The notes below the pieces were generated by a model that was given only the letters and a program-made list of their open reading frames with translations, ran no database searches and was not told the DNA's origin. Both the position numbers and the translations under genes were made by a program. A stretch of 64,000 nucleotides of DNA from JBHFEI01 sp041928815 (lineage in GTDB: Bacteria > Pseudomonadota > Alphaproteobacteria > Rhizobiales > Rhizobiaceae). Position 1 is the first letter of the stretch. Every line of letters begins with the position of its first letter. Positions 7,716 to 15,930 of the stretch are shown piece after piece. The stretch covers positions 1 through 64,000 of the forward strand of contig NZ_JBHFEI010000013.1 in assembly GCF_041928815.1 (NCBI RefSeq). The letters run 5' to 3'.

Positions 7716-8645
7716 ATGACGACCACCGTGCGAATCCGCCTTCTCTGGCACAAGCAGGCCCAGTTCGCGGGCTATCTCCTGGCGGAACGGCTGGGGCTCG
7801 CCCGCAGGCACGGCGTCGAGATCGTCTGCGAGGGCCTCGATTTCAGCCTGAAGCATGTCGCAGCCGTGCTGGCGGGCGCAACGCAGATGGCGGTGGCGAG
7901 CCCGTCGCACATCCTCGAAAGCGCCCGGCCGGACGACCTGCGCTTCGTGCTCGCCATCCAGCAGGAAAGCCCGCTCGTCTATCCCGCCCGCAAGGCCGAC
8001 GGCATCCGGCAGCTCGCCGACCTTTCCGGGCGGAAGGTCGGCGTCTGGCCGGGCCACGAGGACCTCGAATTCCGCTGGATGCTCGCGCGTGCCGGCGTTT
8101 CGCCCGACGCGGTCACCCGCATCGAGATGCCCGACACGGTCGGCCCCTTCCTCGCCGGCGACACCGCCTCGGCGCAGATGACGAACTACCACGAACTCCA
8201 CGTCGTCGAGGCGGCGCTCGGTCATGACGGGCTGACGCTCTTCTCCGCCGCCGATGTCGGCGCCTCGCTGCTGAAGGACGGGCTGGTCGTCGATCGTAGG
8301 CTGACCGAACGCGACCCCCAGGTCGTGCAGGCGGTCGTCGATGCGGTGCTGGAGGGATGGACGATCGCGTTTCGCGAACCGGAACGGGCGGTCGAGGCCT
8401 GCGTCGCCGCACGGCCCGACATGACCGCCGGCGACCAGCGCCGCCAGCTCGCCGACATCCGGGCACTCGCCTTGCGGGGGGCGACGCTGACGCACGGGCT
8501 CGGCTATCCGGATCCCGCCCATGTGACGCGGGCGGCCGAGGCGCTGCGCGCCGTCGAGGGCAAGGCCGTGGTCCATCACGCGACGGCGGACCCGCGCTTC
8601 TGGCAGGCCGCGCCCGAGGCATTCCGTCCCAGGAGCTTTTCGTGA
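7716..8645 (+). CDS. Second NMT1-like solute-binding domain protein, no signal peptide
   Basis: The 309-residue protein begins MTTTVRIRLLWHKQAQFAGYLLAERLGLARRHGV and keeps the NMT1 layout of the preceding gene (QFAGYL front, KVGVWPGHEDLEF middle). It starts directly in the fold with no export signal; the alternative GTG start at 7632 adds 28 residues that are not a signal peptide either. It is preceded by an AGGCAGG ribosome site. It lacks the CCCFC-type cysteine cluster of eukaryotic THI5 pyrimidine synthases. Possible roles are a cytoplasmic ligand carrier, an enzyme, or a binding protein held to the permease. Function unknown. Confidence 0.8.
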   Translation: MTTTVRIRLLWHKQAQFAGYLLAERLGLARRHGVEIVCEGLDFSLKHVAAVLAGATQMAVASPSHILESARPDDLRFVLAIQQESPLVYPARKADGIRQLADLSGRKVGVWPGHEDLEFRWMLARAGVSPDAVTRIEMPDTVGPFLAGDTASAQMTNYHELHVVEAALGHDGLTLFSAADVGASLLKDGLVVDRRLTERDPQVVQAVVDAVLEGWTIAFREPERAVEACVAARPDMTAGDQRRQLADIRALALRGATLTHGLGYPDPAHVTRAAEALRAVEGKAVVHHATADPRFWQAAPEAFRPRSFS

Positions 8646-9805
8646 GCGAGGCGCTTCCCGGCACGGCGGATGTGGTGGTGGTCGGCGGCGGCGTGGTCGG
8701 CGCCGCGGTCGCGCGGCAGCTCGCGAAGGACGGCCTCGACACGGTGCTGGTCGAGGCGCGCGCCTTCGGCGGCGCCGTCAGCGGCGCGAGCCTCGCCTGC
8801 CTCGGCACCCACATGCACAATCTCGAGGAACTGCCGGTCCTCGTCGAGGCCTGTGCCCTGTGGGCGGGGATCGCGGACGAGCTCGGCAATCCGTTCGAAT
8901 ACAGTCGCAGCGGCCAGCTGCGCTTCATCCTGCGCGAGGCGGACCTGGCCGTGGCCCGGCGCTGGATCGACGGCGAACGCGCCTTCGGCCTGCCGCCGCA
9001 ACTGCTGACGCCGCGCGAGGTGCGCGAGATCGAGCCGCTGCTGACCGGGCCGATCCATGCCGCGAGCTGGTCGCCGGGCGACGCGACGGTCAATCCCTTC
9101 CTCGCCGTGCGCGCGCTGCTTTCCGACGGGCGCCGCGTCGGGCTGCGCGCATTTCCCGCCACCGAGGCGCTGGGCCTGCTCACGAGTGGCGATCGCGTCA
9201 CCGGGATCCGGACCGGACGCGGAACGATCGCGGCCGGCCATGTCGTGCTCGCGGCCGGCCCCTGGGCCGCCAAGGCGGCGCAGACCGCCGGCATCAGCCT
9301 GCCGATCGTGCCGCGCCAGGCGCAATGCCTCGCCTCGGTCCGCCAGCCGCCGTCGACGATCCGCACGGTCGTCGGGGCCTGCGAGACGGCGGGCGGCGTC
9401 GAGAGCGGCTATACCCAGATCCAGCAGGCCGGAAGCGGCCAGATCCTCTTCAACACGGTGACGGCCGCGACCGAGACGCCGATCGAGGCGCGGGACCGGA
9501 TCAACGAGGTGCCGCGCCGCTTCGTCCAGGATTCGATCCGCACGCTGAGCATGCTGTTTCCGAGCCTGGCCGGGATCCCGATGCTGCGCTCCTGGGTGCG
9601 CTTCGAGGCGGTGACGCCCGACGACCGTTTCCTCGCCGGCCGCCTGCCGCGCCACGGCCTCCTGATCGCCGCCGGCGACAACGGCACCGGCTTCTGCCGC
9701 GCCCCCTTTCTCGGCGGGCTGATCAGCCGGCTGGTCCGCGGCGCCGCGCCGGCGGAAGGCGACGCGCTCTACGATCCCGCGCGCTTTCCGGAGCTTGCGG
9801 CATGA
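8642..9805 (+). CDS. FAD-dependent amine/amino acid dehydrogenase subunit (DAO fold, HcnC/OoxB-like)
   Basis: A 387-residue DAO-type flavoprotein with the dinucleotide motif VVVVGGGVVGAAVARQL at residues 10-26 and a C-terminal GDNGTGFCRAPFLGGLI that closes the FAD site. It starts at GTG 8642, overlapping the previous stop. With the 2Fe-2S protein at 9802 and the flavoprotein at 10044 it matches the three-subunit arrangement of HcnABC, opine oxidase (OoxAB) and D-hydroxyproline dehydrogenase. These oxidise a CH-NH bond and pass electrons on through FAD and Fe-S centres. The neighbouring ALDH suggests the product becomes an aldehyde. Substrate not identified. Confidence 0.85.
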   Translation: MSEALPGTADVVVVGGGVVGAAVARQLAKDGLDTVLVEARAFGGAVSGASLACLGTHMHNLEELPVLVEACALWAGIADELGNPFEYSRSGQLRFILREADLAVARRWIDGERAFGLPPQLLTPREVREIEPLLTGPIHAASWSPGDATVNPFLAVRALLSDGRRVGLRAFPATEALGLLTSGDRVTGIRTGRGTIAAGHVVLAAGPWAAKAAQTAGISLPIVPRQAQCLASVRQPPSTIRTVVGACETAGGVESGYTQIQQAGSGQILFNTVTAATETPIEARDRINEVPRRFVQDSIRTLSMLFPSLAGIPMLRSWVRFEAVTPDDRFLAGRLPRHGLLIAAGDNGTGFCRAPFLGGLISRLVRGAAPAEGDALYDPARFPELAA

Positions 9806-10047
9806 GCGCGCCCGTGTCCTTTTCCATCAATGGCGCGCCGGCCTCGGCGCCGCCGGGGGTGACGCTCGGCAGCGTGCTGCATGCGCGCGGCGCGGTGCTG
9901 CGCTTGAGCCCGGCAAAGGCCGCCCCGCGCGGCCTCTATTGCGGCATGGGCGTCTGCTTCGAATGCGTCGTCACCGTGGACGGCCAGAGGGTGCGGGCCT
10001 GCGTGACGACGGTGCGCGACGGCATGGCGGTGGAGGTCGGCCGATGA
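9802..10047 (+). CDS. Small [2Fe-2S] electron-transfer subunit (HcnA-like)
   Basis: An 81-residue ferredoxin-like protein with ligands in YCGMGVCFECVV (C-x4-C-x2-C) and a fourth Cys in VRACVT. Length and motif match the gamma subunit of HcnABC-type or hydroxyproline dehydrogenase complexes. It overlaps both flanking flavoprotein genes by 4 bases (ATGA), so the three subunits are translationally coupled in equal amounts. Confidence 0.88.
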   Translation: MSAPVSFSINGAPASAPPGVTLGSVLHARGAVLRLSPAKAAPRGLYCGMGVCFECVVTVDGQRVRACVTTVRDGMAVEVGR

Positions 10048-11483
10048 GCGACGCGTTGCTCGCCTGCGACGTGCTCGTCGTCGGCATGGGTCCCGCGGGC
10101 CTTGCGGCCGCGATCGCCGCGCGCGAAAACGGCGCCGAGGTCGTCTGTCTCGACCTCCACCCGCGCGCCGGCGGGCAATATGCGATGCAGCCCGCCTCGG
10201 CGGAAAGCCCCTTCCAGGACGCGCCGCAGGTGGTCGCGGGCCGGGCGGCCGAAGCGCGGTGCCGGGCGCTCGGCGTCCGCCTCGTCAACGACGCGGAGGT
10301 CTTCTGGGCCGAGCCCGGCTATACGGTCTATGCCCGTCAGGGAGAGGGCGCCCTGACGATCCGCGCGACCGCCGTCGTCGCGGCGAGCGGCGCGATGGAG
10401 CGACCGATCCCGTTCAAGGGGTGGACGCTGCCGGGCGTCATGGCGGCCGGCGCGGCGCAGCGGCTGATCAAGGCGAACGGCACCCCTCCGGGCCGCAAGG
10501 TCGTGCTGGCCGGCTCCGGGCCCTTCCTCCTCGCCGTCGCCGACACTTTCGCCAAGGCGGGGCTCGGCCTTTCGGCCTATGTCGAGCGCCGCCGGCCCGA
10601 TCCGGGCTTTCTCGGGCCCTTCCTCCACCATCCCGGCCGGATCGGCGAGGCGCTCGGCTTGCTGCGCGGACTGGGCCGCACGCGGGCCCGGCGGCATTTC
10701 GGCCATGTCGTCGTCGAGGCGATGGGAGAGAGCCGTGTCGAGGCGGTGCGGATCGCGCCGGTCGGCGCCGACGGCATGCCGGTTCTCGACCGGGCCTTCC
10801 GCCTCAACGACGTCGACACGCTCTGCATCGGCTACGGCTTCCAGCCGGTGATCGACCTGACGGCCCTGTTGAAGGCGCGTCACGATTTCGACGCCACGCT
10901 CGGCGGCTGGCACTGCGTGGTCGACCCGCAGACCCAGGCGACCGACATCCCCGGCCTCTTCGCCGCCGGCGAGACGACGGGGCTCGGCGGCGCGCTTCCG
11001 GCGCGGCTCAGCGGCCGGCTGGCCGGCCTCGCCGCGGCGGAAGCCGCCGGACGGCCCGTGCCCGCCGCGCAACGGATGGGCGAGGCGCGCGCGCTTACGA
11101 GGGCGCGCGCCTTCGCCGCCCGCCTCGCTGCCCTCTTTCCCTTCCCGGCGGACCTCGCCGACAGCCTGCCGCGCGACGAGGTGGTGTGCCGCTGCGAGGA
11201 TGTCGCCCTGTCGTCGATCGACGCGGCGATCGACGACGGCGCCACCGACCTCTTCTCCGTGAAGATGTGGACGCGCGCCGGCATGGGCCCGTGCCAGGGC
11301 CGCATCTGCGGCTCGGCGCTGGCGCGGATCGTCACCTCGCGCTGCGGCGGCACGCCGGAAGCCGCCGGATACAACCGTCCGCACATGCCGCTGCGGCCCG
11401 TGCCCCTGTCGATCGTCGACAGGGCGCTCGACCTTGCCGCCGACGCGGACGAAAGCGCCGCGAAACCGGGAGAGACCGCGTGA
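10044..11483 (+). CDS. FAD/NAD(P)-binding dehydrogenase subunit with BFD-type [2Fe-2S] domain (HcnB/OoxA-like)
   Basis: A 479-residue protein. An N-terminal Rossmann motif (VLVVGMGPAGLAAAIAA) and a second one (VVLAGSGPFLLAVAD) make a two-dinucleotide reductase. From about residue 380 a BFD-like domain carries VVCRCEDV and GMGPCQGRICG, four Cys for a second [2Fe-2S]. The composition is that of HcnB and opine oxidase A. It should accept electrons from the DAO-type subunit at 8642 via the small ferredoxin and hand them to the respiratory chain at the membrane. Confidence 0.87.
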   Translation: MSDALLACDVLVVGMGPAGLAAAIAARENGAEVVCLDLHPRAGGQYAMQPASAESPFQDAPQVVAGRAAEARCRALGVRLVNDAEVFWAEPGYTVYARQGEGALTIRATAVVAASGAMERPIPFKGWTLPGVMAAGAAQRLIKANGTPPGRKVVLAGSGPFLLAVADTFAKAGLGLSAYVERRRPDPGFLGPFLHHPGRIGEALGLLRGLGRTRARRHFGHVVVEAMGESRVEAVRIAPVGADGMPVLDRAFRLNDVDTLCIGYGFQPVIDLTALLKARHDFDATLGGWHCVVDPQTQATDIPGLFAAGETTGLGGALPARLSGRLAGLAAAEAAGRPVPAAQRMGEARALTRARAFAARLAALFPFPADLADSLPRDEVVCRCEDVALSSIDAAIDDGATDLFSVKMWTRAGMGPCQGRICGSALARIVTSRCGGTPEAAGYNRPHMPLRPVPLSIVDRALDLAADADESAAKPGETA

Positions 11484-11902
11484 CCAGACCTATTCCAAGC
11501 ACCGCCCGCCACTATGCGTTCCGCCTCGTTCCCGGCACCGACGTTCTCGATGCCCTGCAGGGCTTCGTGCGCGACAACGACCTCAGGGCGGTGGCGATCG
11601 TCACGGTCGTCGGCAGCCTGACGGACGCGGTGATCCGCTATGCCAACCAGCCGGACGGCACGCCGTCCAGGGGCCATTTCGAGATCGTGTCGATGGTCGG
11701 CACGGTCGAGCCCACCGGCGCCCATGTCCACCTGTCGCTGTCGGACGGGACAGGCCGCATGTTCGGCGGCCACATGCTTCCCGGCTGCCGCGTCTACACG
11801 ACCGCCGAGATCGTCGTCGCGCATCTGGAGGACCTCGCCTTCACGCGGGTTGCCTGCGCGCTTTCCGGATATGACGAGCTTGCCGTCCAAGCCATCGAAT
11901 AA
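11480..11902 (+). CDS. DUF296 / PPC-domain protein
   Basis: A 140-residue single-domain protein. The PPC/DUF296 fold shows in YAFRLVPGTDVLDALQGF and in the conserved block GAHVHLSLSD...GGHMLPG, whose histidines line a metal or ligand site in solved trimers of the family. It starts at GTG 11480 inside the preceding gene. In plants the domain accompanies AT-hooks; bacterial stand-alone versions have no settled role. Its place inside a catabolic operon favours an enzyme or ligand-sensing role over nucleoid binding, but that is inference. Confidence 0.8.
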   Translation: MTRPIPSTARHYAFRLVPGTDVLDALQGFVRDNDLRAVAIVTVVGSLTDAVIRYANQPDGTPSRGHFEIVSMVGTVEPTGAHVHLSLSDGTGRMFGGHMLPGCRVYTTAEIVVAHLEDLAFTRVACALSGYDELAVQAIE

Positions 11903-11924
11903 TCACGACAAAAGGGGAATGAAC

Positions 11925-12494
11925 ATGAGATTCGACACGCGTACCCTCGTCCTGATGGCCATCGCCATCGTCATCAACATCGTGGTCGGGCAGATCGCCG
12001 TCTGGGTGAAGCTGCCGCTTTACGTCGATGCCGTCGGCACCGTCCTCGTCGCCATCCTCGCCGGCCCGCTCGCCGGCGCCGTCACCGGCGTGCTCACCAA
12101 CGTCATCTGGGGCCTCGTCTCCGATCCGACGGCCATGGCCTTCTTCCCGGTCTCGCTGGTCATCGGCCTCGTCGCCGGCTATCTCGCCAAGATCGGCTGG
12201 TTCCGCTCGATCGGCATGACGGTCGTCTCCGGCGTGGTGATCGCGGTCTTCTCCACCATCGTCGCCGTTCCGATCATCGTCTACATGTTCGGCGGCGTCA
12301 CCGGCGCCGGCACCGATTTCGCCACCACCTTCCTGATCTCCGTCGGCCAGGAATTCCTGAACTCGGTCGCCGTCGCCAATCTGACGACGAACCTCGCCGA
12401 CAAGATCCTCACCTGCGTCATCGCCTGGGTGATCGCGAGCCGCATGCCGAACCGCTTCACCGCGAGCTTCCCCTTCTACCAGAAGGCCGCCTGA
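11925..12494 (+). CDS. ECF transporter S component (substrate-specific membrane subunit)
   Basis: A 189-residue protein with six predicted membrane helices. It opens LVLMAIAIVINIVVGQ and has the S-component-like stretch YVDAVGTVLVAILAGPLAGAVTGVLTNVIWGL. S components bind vitamins or related small molecules in ECF importers. It is followed at once by EcfT and two EcfA genes, so this is a dedicated (group I) system. The start follows AAAGGGGAATGAAC; an ATG at 11919 adds two residues. The vitamin type could not be assigned. Confidence 0.85.
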   Translation: MRFDTRTLVLMAIAIVINIVVGQIAVWVKLPLYVDAVGTVLVAILAGPLAGAVTGVLTNVIWGLVSDPTAMAFFPVSLVIGLVAGYLAKIGWFRSIGMTVVSGVVIAVFSTIVAVPIIVYMFGGVTGAGTDFATTFLISVGQEFLNSVAVANLTTNLADKILTCVIAWVIASRMPNRFTASFPFYQKAA

Positions 12495-12496
12495 CC

Positions 12497-13282
12497 ATGA
12501 TCGGACAGACAGGCCCGGGCGCCGGACACGCCCTTCTCTACGTGCCCGGCGACAGCTTCATTCACCGGATCAATCCGTTGACCAAGCTGGTCGGGCTTGT
12601 CTGGCTGGCCGCGACGAGCTTCATGCTGCCGCCCTCCGGCACGGCCGCCATCTTCGTCGCGACCTTCTCCTTCGGCATCCTCGCCGGCGCCGGAAAGGCC
12701 TTCGTCAAGCGCCTCGCGCTGACCGTGCTGCCCTTCGCGGCCTTCCTCTTCATCATCCACGGCGTCCTGATCGAGCGCCATGACAGCATCGACCACGGCC
12801 TGGTCTCGGTGAGCCCGGAGGGGCTTGCCTACATGCTGCGCATCGTCGCCCGGGTGGCGGCGCTGCTCGCCGCGTCGATGCTGTTCGTCACCACCACCCA
12901 TCCGGCGGTCCTGCTGAAATCGCTCGACAGCCACGGCGTGCCGCCGGGCATCGCCTATCTCATCGCCAGCCCGCTGCTGCTGCTCGAACCCTTCTCGGCG
13001 CGCGCCCGGGCGATCCGCGACGCGCAGCAGGCGCGCGGCCTCGACCTCGACGGCAGCTGGATGATGCGGGCAAAGGCGTTTCCGGCGCTGCTCATCCCGC
13101 TCGTCACGCTGGCCCTTGCCGATCTCGACCATCGCGCCTCCGTGCTCGACGGGCGCGCCTTCCGCGCCAGGCCCTTCCGGATCGTCCTCGACGCGCCGGC
13201 CGACAGGCCGGCGGAACCCTGGATCCGCCGGCTGCTGCTCGCCGCCATCCCCCTCCAGATCGGGATCGCGGCATGGCTCTGA
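12497..13282 (+). CDS. ecfT: ECF transporter transmembrane coupling protein EcfT
   Basis: A 261-residue membrane protein with an N-terminal HRINPLTKLVGLVWLA typical of EcfT and a cytoplasmic coupling helix containing ARAIRDAQQARGLDLDG. The first X-R-G motif (ARG) is clear; the second appears as DGRAF. EcfT transmits ATP-driven motion from the two ATPases to the S component. It begins 2 bases after the S component and overlaps the next ATPase gene by 10. Confidence 0.88.
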   Translation: MIGQTGPGAGHALLYVPGDSFIHRINPLTKLVGLVWLAATSFMLPPSGTAAIFVATFSFGILAGAGKAFVKRLALTVLPFAAFLFIIHGVLIERHDSIDHGLVSVSPEGLAYMLRIVARVAALLAASMLFVTTTHPAVLLKSLDSHGVPPGIAYLIASPLLLLEPFSARARAIRDAQQARGLDLDGSWMMRAKAFPALLIPLVTLALADLDHRASVLDGRAFRARPFRIVLDAPADRPAEPWIRRLLLAAIPLQIGIAAWL

Positions 13283-14124
13283 TCGAGATCGACGACCTCG
13301 TCTTCGCCTATGGCCGCGGCCCGGCCGTGCTCGCCGGCCTCTCCCTTTCGATCGCCGCCGGCGAGCGCATCGCCATCCTCGGCGGCAACGGCTCGGGAAA
13401 GACGACGCTCGCCCAGTGGATCGCCGGCTGGCTGCCGCGCCCCGGCATGGCGGCGACCGGCGGCCGGCTGACGGCGGAGGGCAGGCCCTGGGGCGAATGG
13501 AGCGCGCTGGAGCGCGCCGAGGCGGTCCAGTTCGTCGGCCAGATCCCCTCCCAGCAGCTGTCGGGCTTCGCCTTCACCGTCTATGACGAGCTCGTCTTCG
13601 GGCCGGGCAATCTGGGGCTTCAGCCCGACGAGATCCGCCGGCGCGCCGCCGACGCGATCGCCGTCTGCAATCTCGCCCACCTCGTCGACCGCGATCCCTT
13701 CACCCTCTCGGGCGGCGAGCAGCAGCGGCTGTCGATCGCCGCCGCGCTGGTGATGCATCCGCGCGTGCTCGTCCTCGACGAGCCGACCGGCAATTTCGAT
13801 CCGGAAGCGCGCGACGCCCTTCTCGACCAGCTGAACAGGCTGCCGGCAGGGATGACCGTGGTGCTCTGCGACATCGCGCTGAAACCGGCGCTTGCGGTCG
13901 CCCGGCGCTTCGTCCTGCTCGACGGCGGCCGGATCCTTGTCGACGGCACGGCGCGGGACGTGCTCGCGCATCCGCGCACGGTTGAGATCTTCGGCGCGCC
14001 GGCGGTCACAGAGGCGGCGCTCGCGCTTCGGGCGGCGGGACGCTGGCCCGAGACCCACCCCTTGCCGCTGACGCTCGCCGAGGCCGAGGCCGCTTTCCGG
14101 AGGATCGCCCATGTTGACGGTTGA
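13273..14124 (+). CDS. ecfA1: ECF transporter ATPase EcfA1 (signature intact, H-loop His absent)
   Basis: A 283-residue ATPase with Walker A GGNGSGKTT, Q-loop QFVGQIPSQQ, signature LSGGEQQR and Walker B VLVLDEPTGNFD. The H-loop reads VVLCDIAL: residue 200 is Asp where a switch His is expected. Its partner at 14111 has the reverse defect, so the heterodimer should hold one consensus and one degenerate ATP site. It works with EcfT and the S component to import the substrate. The 14-base overlap with the next gene implies coupled synthesis. Confidence 0.88.
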   Translation: MALIEIDDLVFAYGRGPAVLAGLSLSIAAGERIAILGGNGSGKTTLAQWIAGWLPRPGMAATGGRLTAEGRPWGEWSALERAEAVQFVGQIPSQQLSGFAFTVYDELVFGPGNLGLQPDEIRRRAADAIAVCNLAHLVDRDPFTLSGGEQQRLSIAAALVMHPRVLVLDEPTGNFDPEARDALLDQLNRLPAGMTVVLCDIALKPALAVARRFVLLDGGRILVDGTARDVLAHPRTVEIFGAPAVTEAALALRAAGRWPETHPLPLTLAEAEAAFRRIAHVDG

Positions 14125-14920
14125 CGGCGTCGCATTCCGCTACGGCGACGGCGCCGAGGTTCTGAGCGACGTCGGCTTTTCCGCGCAGGGCGGCGAGATC
14201 GTCGCCCTCGTCGGCCGCAACGGCGCCGGCAAGAGCACGCTGCTGCGCCTGCTCAACGGCCTACGCAAGCCGACGCGCGGCACGGTCATGGTCGACGGCA
14301 AGAACACGAAGGACACGCCGGTCCATCTCATCTCGCGCTCGATCGGCACGATCTTCCAGACGCCGGAACAGCAGATGTTCAACGCCACCGTGCGCGACGA
14401 GGTGATGTTCGGGCCGAAGACCCTGCCGATCTCGCCCGCGGAGCGCGATGCCCGCGTCGACCGCGCGCTCGAGCGGACAGGGCTCGTCGCCCATCAGGCG
14501 ACCCATCCGCTCGATCTCGACCAGGCACGGCGCCGCTTCGTCGCGATCGCCTCGGTGCTGGCGAGCGAGACGCCCGTCCTGCTCTTCGACGAACCGCAGC
14601 GCGGGCTCGACGCGAGCGGCAAGCGGCTGCTCGAGACCATCCTGCGCGCGGAACAGAAGGCCGGCCGCTGCATCGTGCTCGTCTGCCACGAGATGGACTT
14701 CGTGGCGAAGCTCGCCACCCGCGTCATCGCGCTTTCCGGCGGACGGCTTTCCGCCGACACGACGCCCGTCGATTTCTTCACCGCGCCGGCGCGGGTCGAG
14801 GAGGCGAGCGTCGAGGTGCCGGACATCCTCGCCCTGTCGCTCTCGCTCGGCCTGCCGCCCAGCCTGACGCCCGCAGCCTTCGCCGACGCCTGGCTTGCCC
14901 GGCCCAGCCCCAGGACATGA
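14111..14920 (+). CDS. ecfA2: ECF transporter ATPase EcfA2 (degenerate signature motif)
   Basis: A 269-residue ATPase with Walker A GRNGAGKST, Q-loop IFQTPEQQMF, Walker B VLLFDEPQRGLD and an intact H-loop VCHEMD. The position of the LSGGQ signature reads LDLDQ (residues 134-138), so it cannot complete the ATP site of its partner normally. ECF pairs usually have two working sites, making this unusual. It ends 3 bases before the nucleoside hydrolase start. Confidence 0.87.
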   Translation: MLTVDGVAFRYGDGAEVLSDVGFSAQGGEIVALVGRNGAGKSTLLRLLNGLRKPTRGTVMVDGKNTKDTPVHLISRSIGTIFQTPEQQMFNATVRDEVMFGPKTLPISPAERDARVDRALERTGLVAHQATHPLDLDQARRRFVAIASVLASETPVLLFDEPQRGLDASGKRLLETILRAEQKAGRCIVLVCHEMDFVAKLATRVIALSGGRLSADTTPVDFFTAPARVEEASVEVPDILALSLSLGLPPSLTPAAFADAWLARPSPRT

Positions 14921-14923
14921 CCC

Positions 14924-15886
14924 ATGAGACTGATCATCGATACCGACACCGCAGGCGACGACGCCTTTTCCATCCTTCTCGCGCTGAAGTCGCCGGGCGT
15001 GACGCTGGAGGCAATCACGATCTGCAACGGCAATGTCGCCTTCGACCAGCAGGTCGAGAACGCGCTCTACACGCTCGAGGTCGCCGGCTTTTCCGGCAAG
15101 GTGCCCGTCTATCCCGGCTGCCCGCTGCCGCTCCTGCGCAAGCAGGTCGACGCCACCGAATTCTTCGGCGTCGACGGCATGAGCGACGCGCGCTTCCCGA
15201 AGGCGGCGCAGCGGCCGGAGGCCAAGCACGCCGTCGACGCGATCATCGACCTCGTCATGTCGAACCCGGGCGAGATCGACATCGTCGCCCAGGCGCCGCT
15301 GACCAACATCGCCACCGCCTATGCCAAGGAACCGCGCATCGTGAAGGCGCTGCGCCATCTCTGGATCATGGGCGGCACCGACAATGCGCTGGGCAACACG
15401 ACGCCGGCCTCCGAGTTCAATTTCTACGTCGATCCGGAAGCGGCGAAGATGGTCGTCAATGCCGGTTTCCGGCAGACGCTCTCGACCTGGACGCTGACGA
15501 TGAATTCGGGAATCCTGCCGGGCGAGGCGCTCGACCGGATCGCGGCGATGGACACGCCGCTCTCCCGCTTCTTCATGACGGTGAGCCAGGCGCCGTTCGC
15601 CCGCACGAAGGTGCGCTACGGGTCGCCGCTCAGCACCCATCCGGATTCGCTCACCTGCGCCTGCGCCATCGACGAAAGCCTGATCCTCGAGGCGGCGGAC
15701 TGCCTCGTCGACGTCGAGACCGGCAGCAGGCTCACCCGCGCCTATTCCAGCATCTGCGTTCCGCTCAGCGAGGACGAGGCGAAGATCGACAAGCTCTGGC
15801 CGGCCGGCGCGCCCAATTGCCGCGTGATCCGCAAGGCCGACACGGCCCGCTTCGCCGAACGGCTGATCGCCGCCCTCGGCGCCTGA
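14924..15886 (+). CDS. Nucleoside hydrolase (IUNH family)
   Basis: A 320-residue protein starting MRLIIDTDTAGDDAF, a variant of the DTDPGIDDA calcium/ribose-binding signature of nucleoside N-ribohydrolases. The metal-side NFYVDPEAA element and a C-terminal THPDSL with the late His are also present. The family splits ribonucleosides or analogues into base and ribose in the cytoplasm. It follows the ECF genes directly, so the ECF substrate may be a nucleoside-like molecule that is split after entry. Pairing of an IUNH enzyme with an ECF importer is known from queuosine salvage, but no queuine-related gene lies here. Confidence 0.85.
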   Translation: MRLIIDTDTAGDDAFSILLALKSPGVTLEAITICNGNVAFDQQVENALYTLEVAGFSGKVPVYPGCPLPLLRKQVDATEFFGVDGMSDARFPKAAQRPEAKHAVDAIIDLVMSNPGEIDIVAQAPLTNIATAYAKEPRIVKALRHLWIMGGTDNALGNTTPASEFNFYVDPEAAKMVVNAGFRQTLSTWTLTMNSGILPGEALDRIAAMDTPLSRFFMTVSQAPFARTKVRYGSPLSTHPDSLTCACAIDESLILEAADCLVDVETGSRLTRAYSSICVPLSEDEAKIDKLWPAGAPNCRVIRKADTARFAERLIAALGA

Positions 15887-15930
15887 CATCCAGACATCAT
15901 GCCGCAACCGACGGCCCACAGGAGACTGCA

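Noticed and set aside
7716..8645. THI5-like suicide pyrimidine synthase for the cytosolic NMT1-like protein
   Set aside because: The characteristic CCCFC cysteine cluster is absent, so that activity is not supported.
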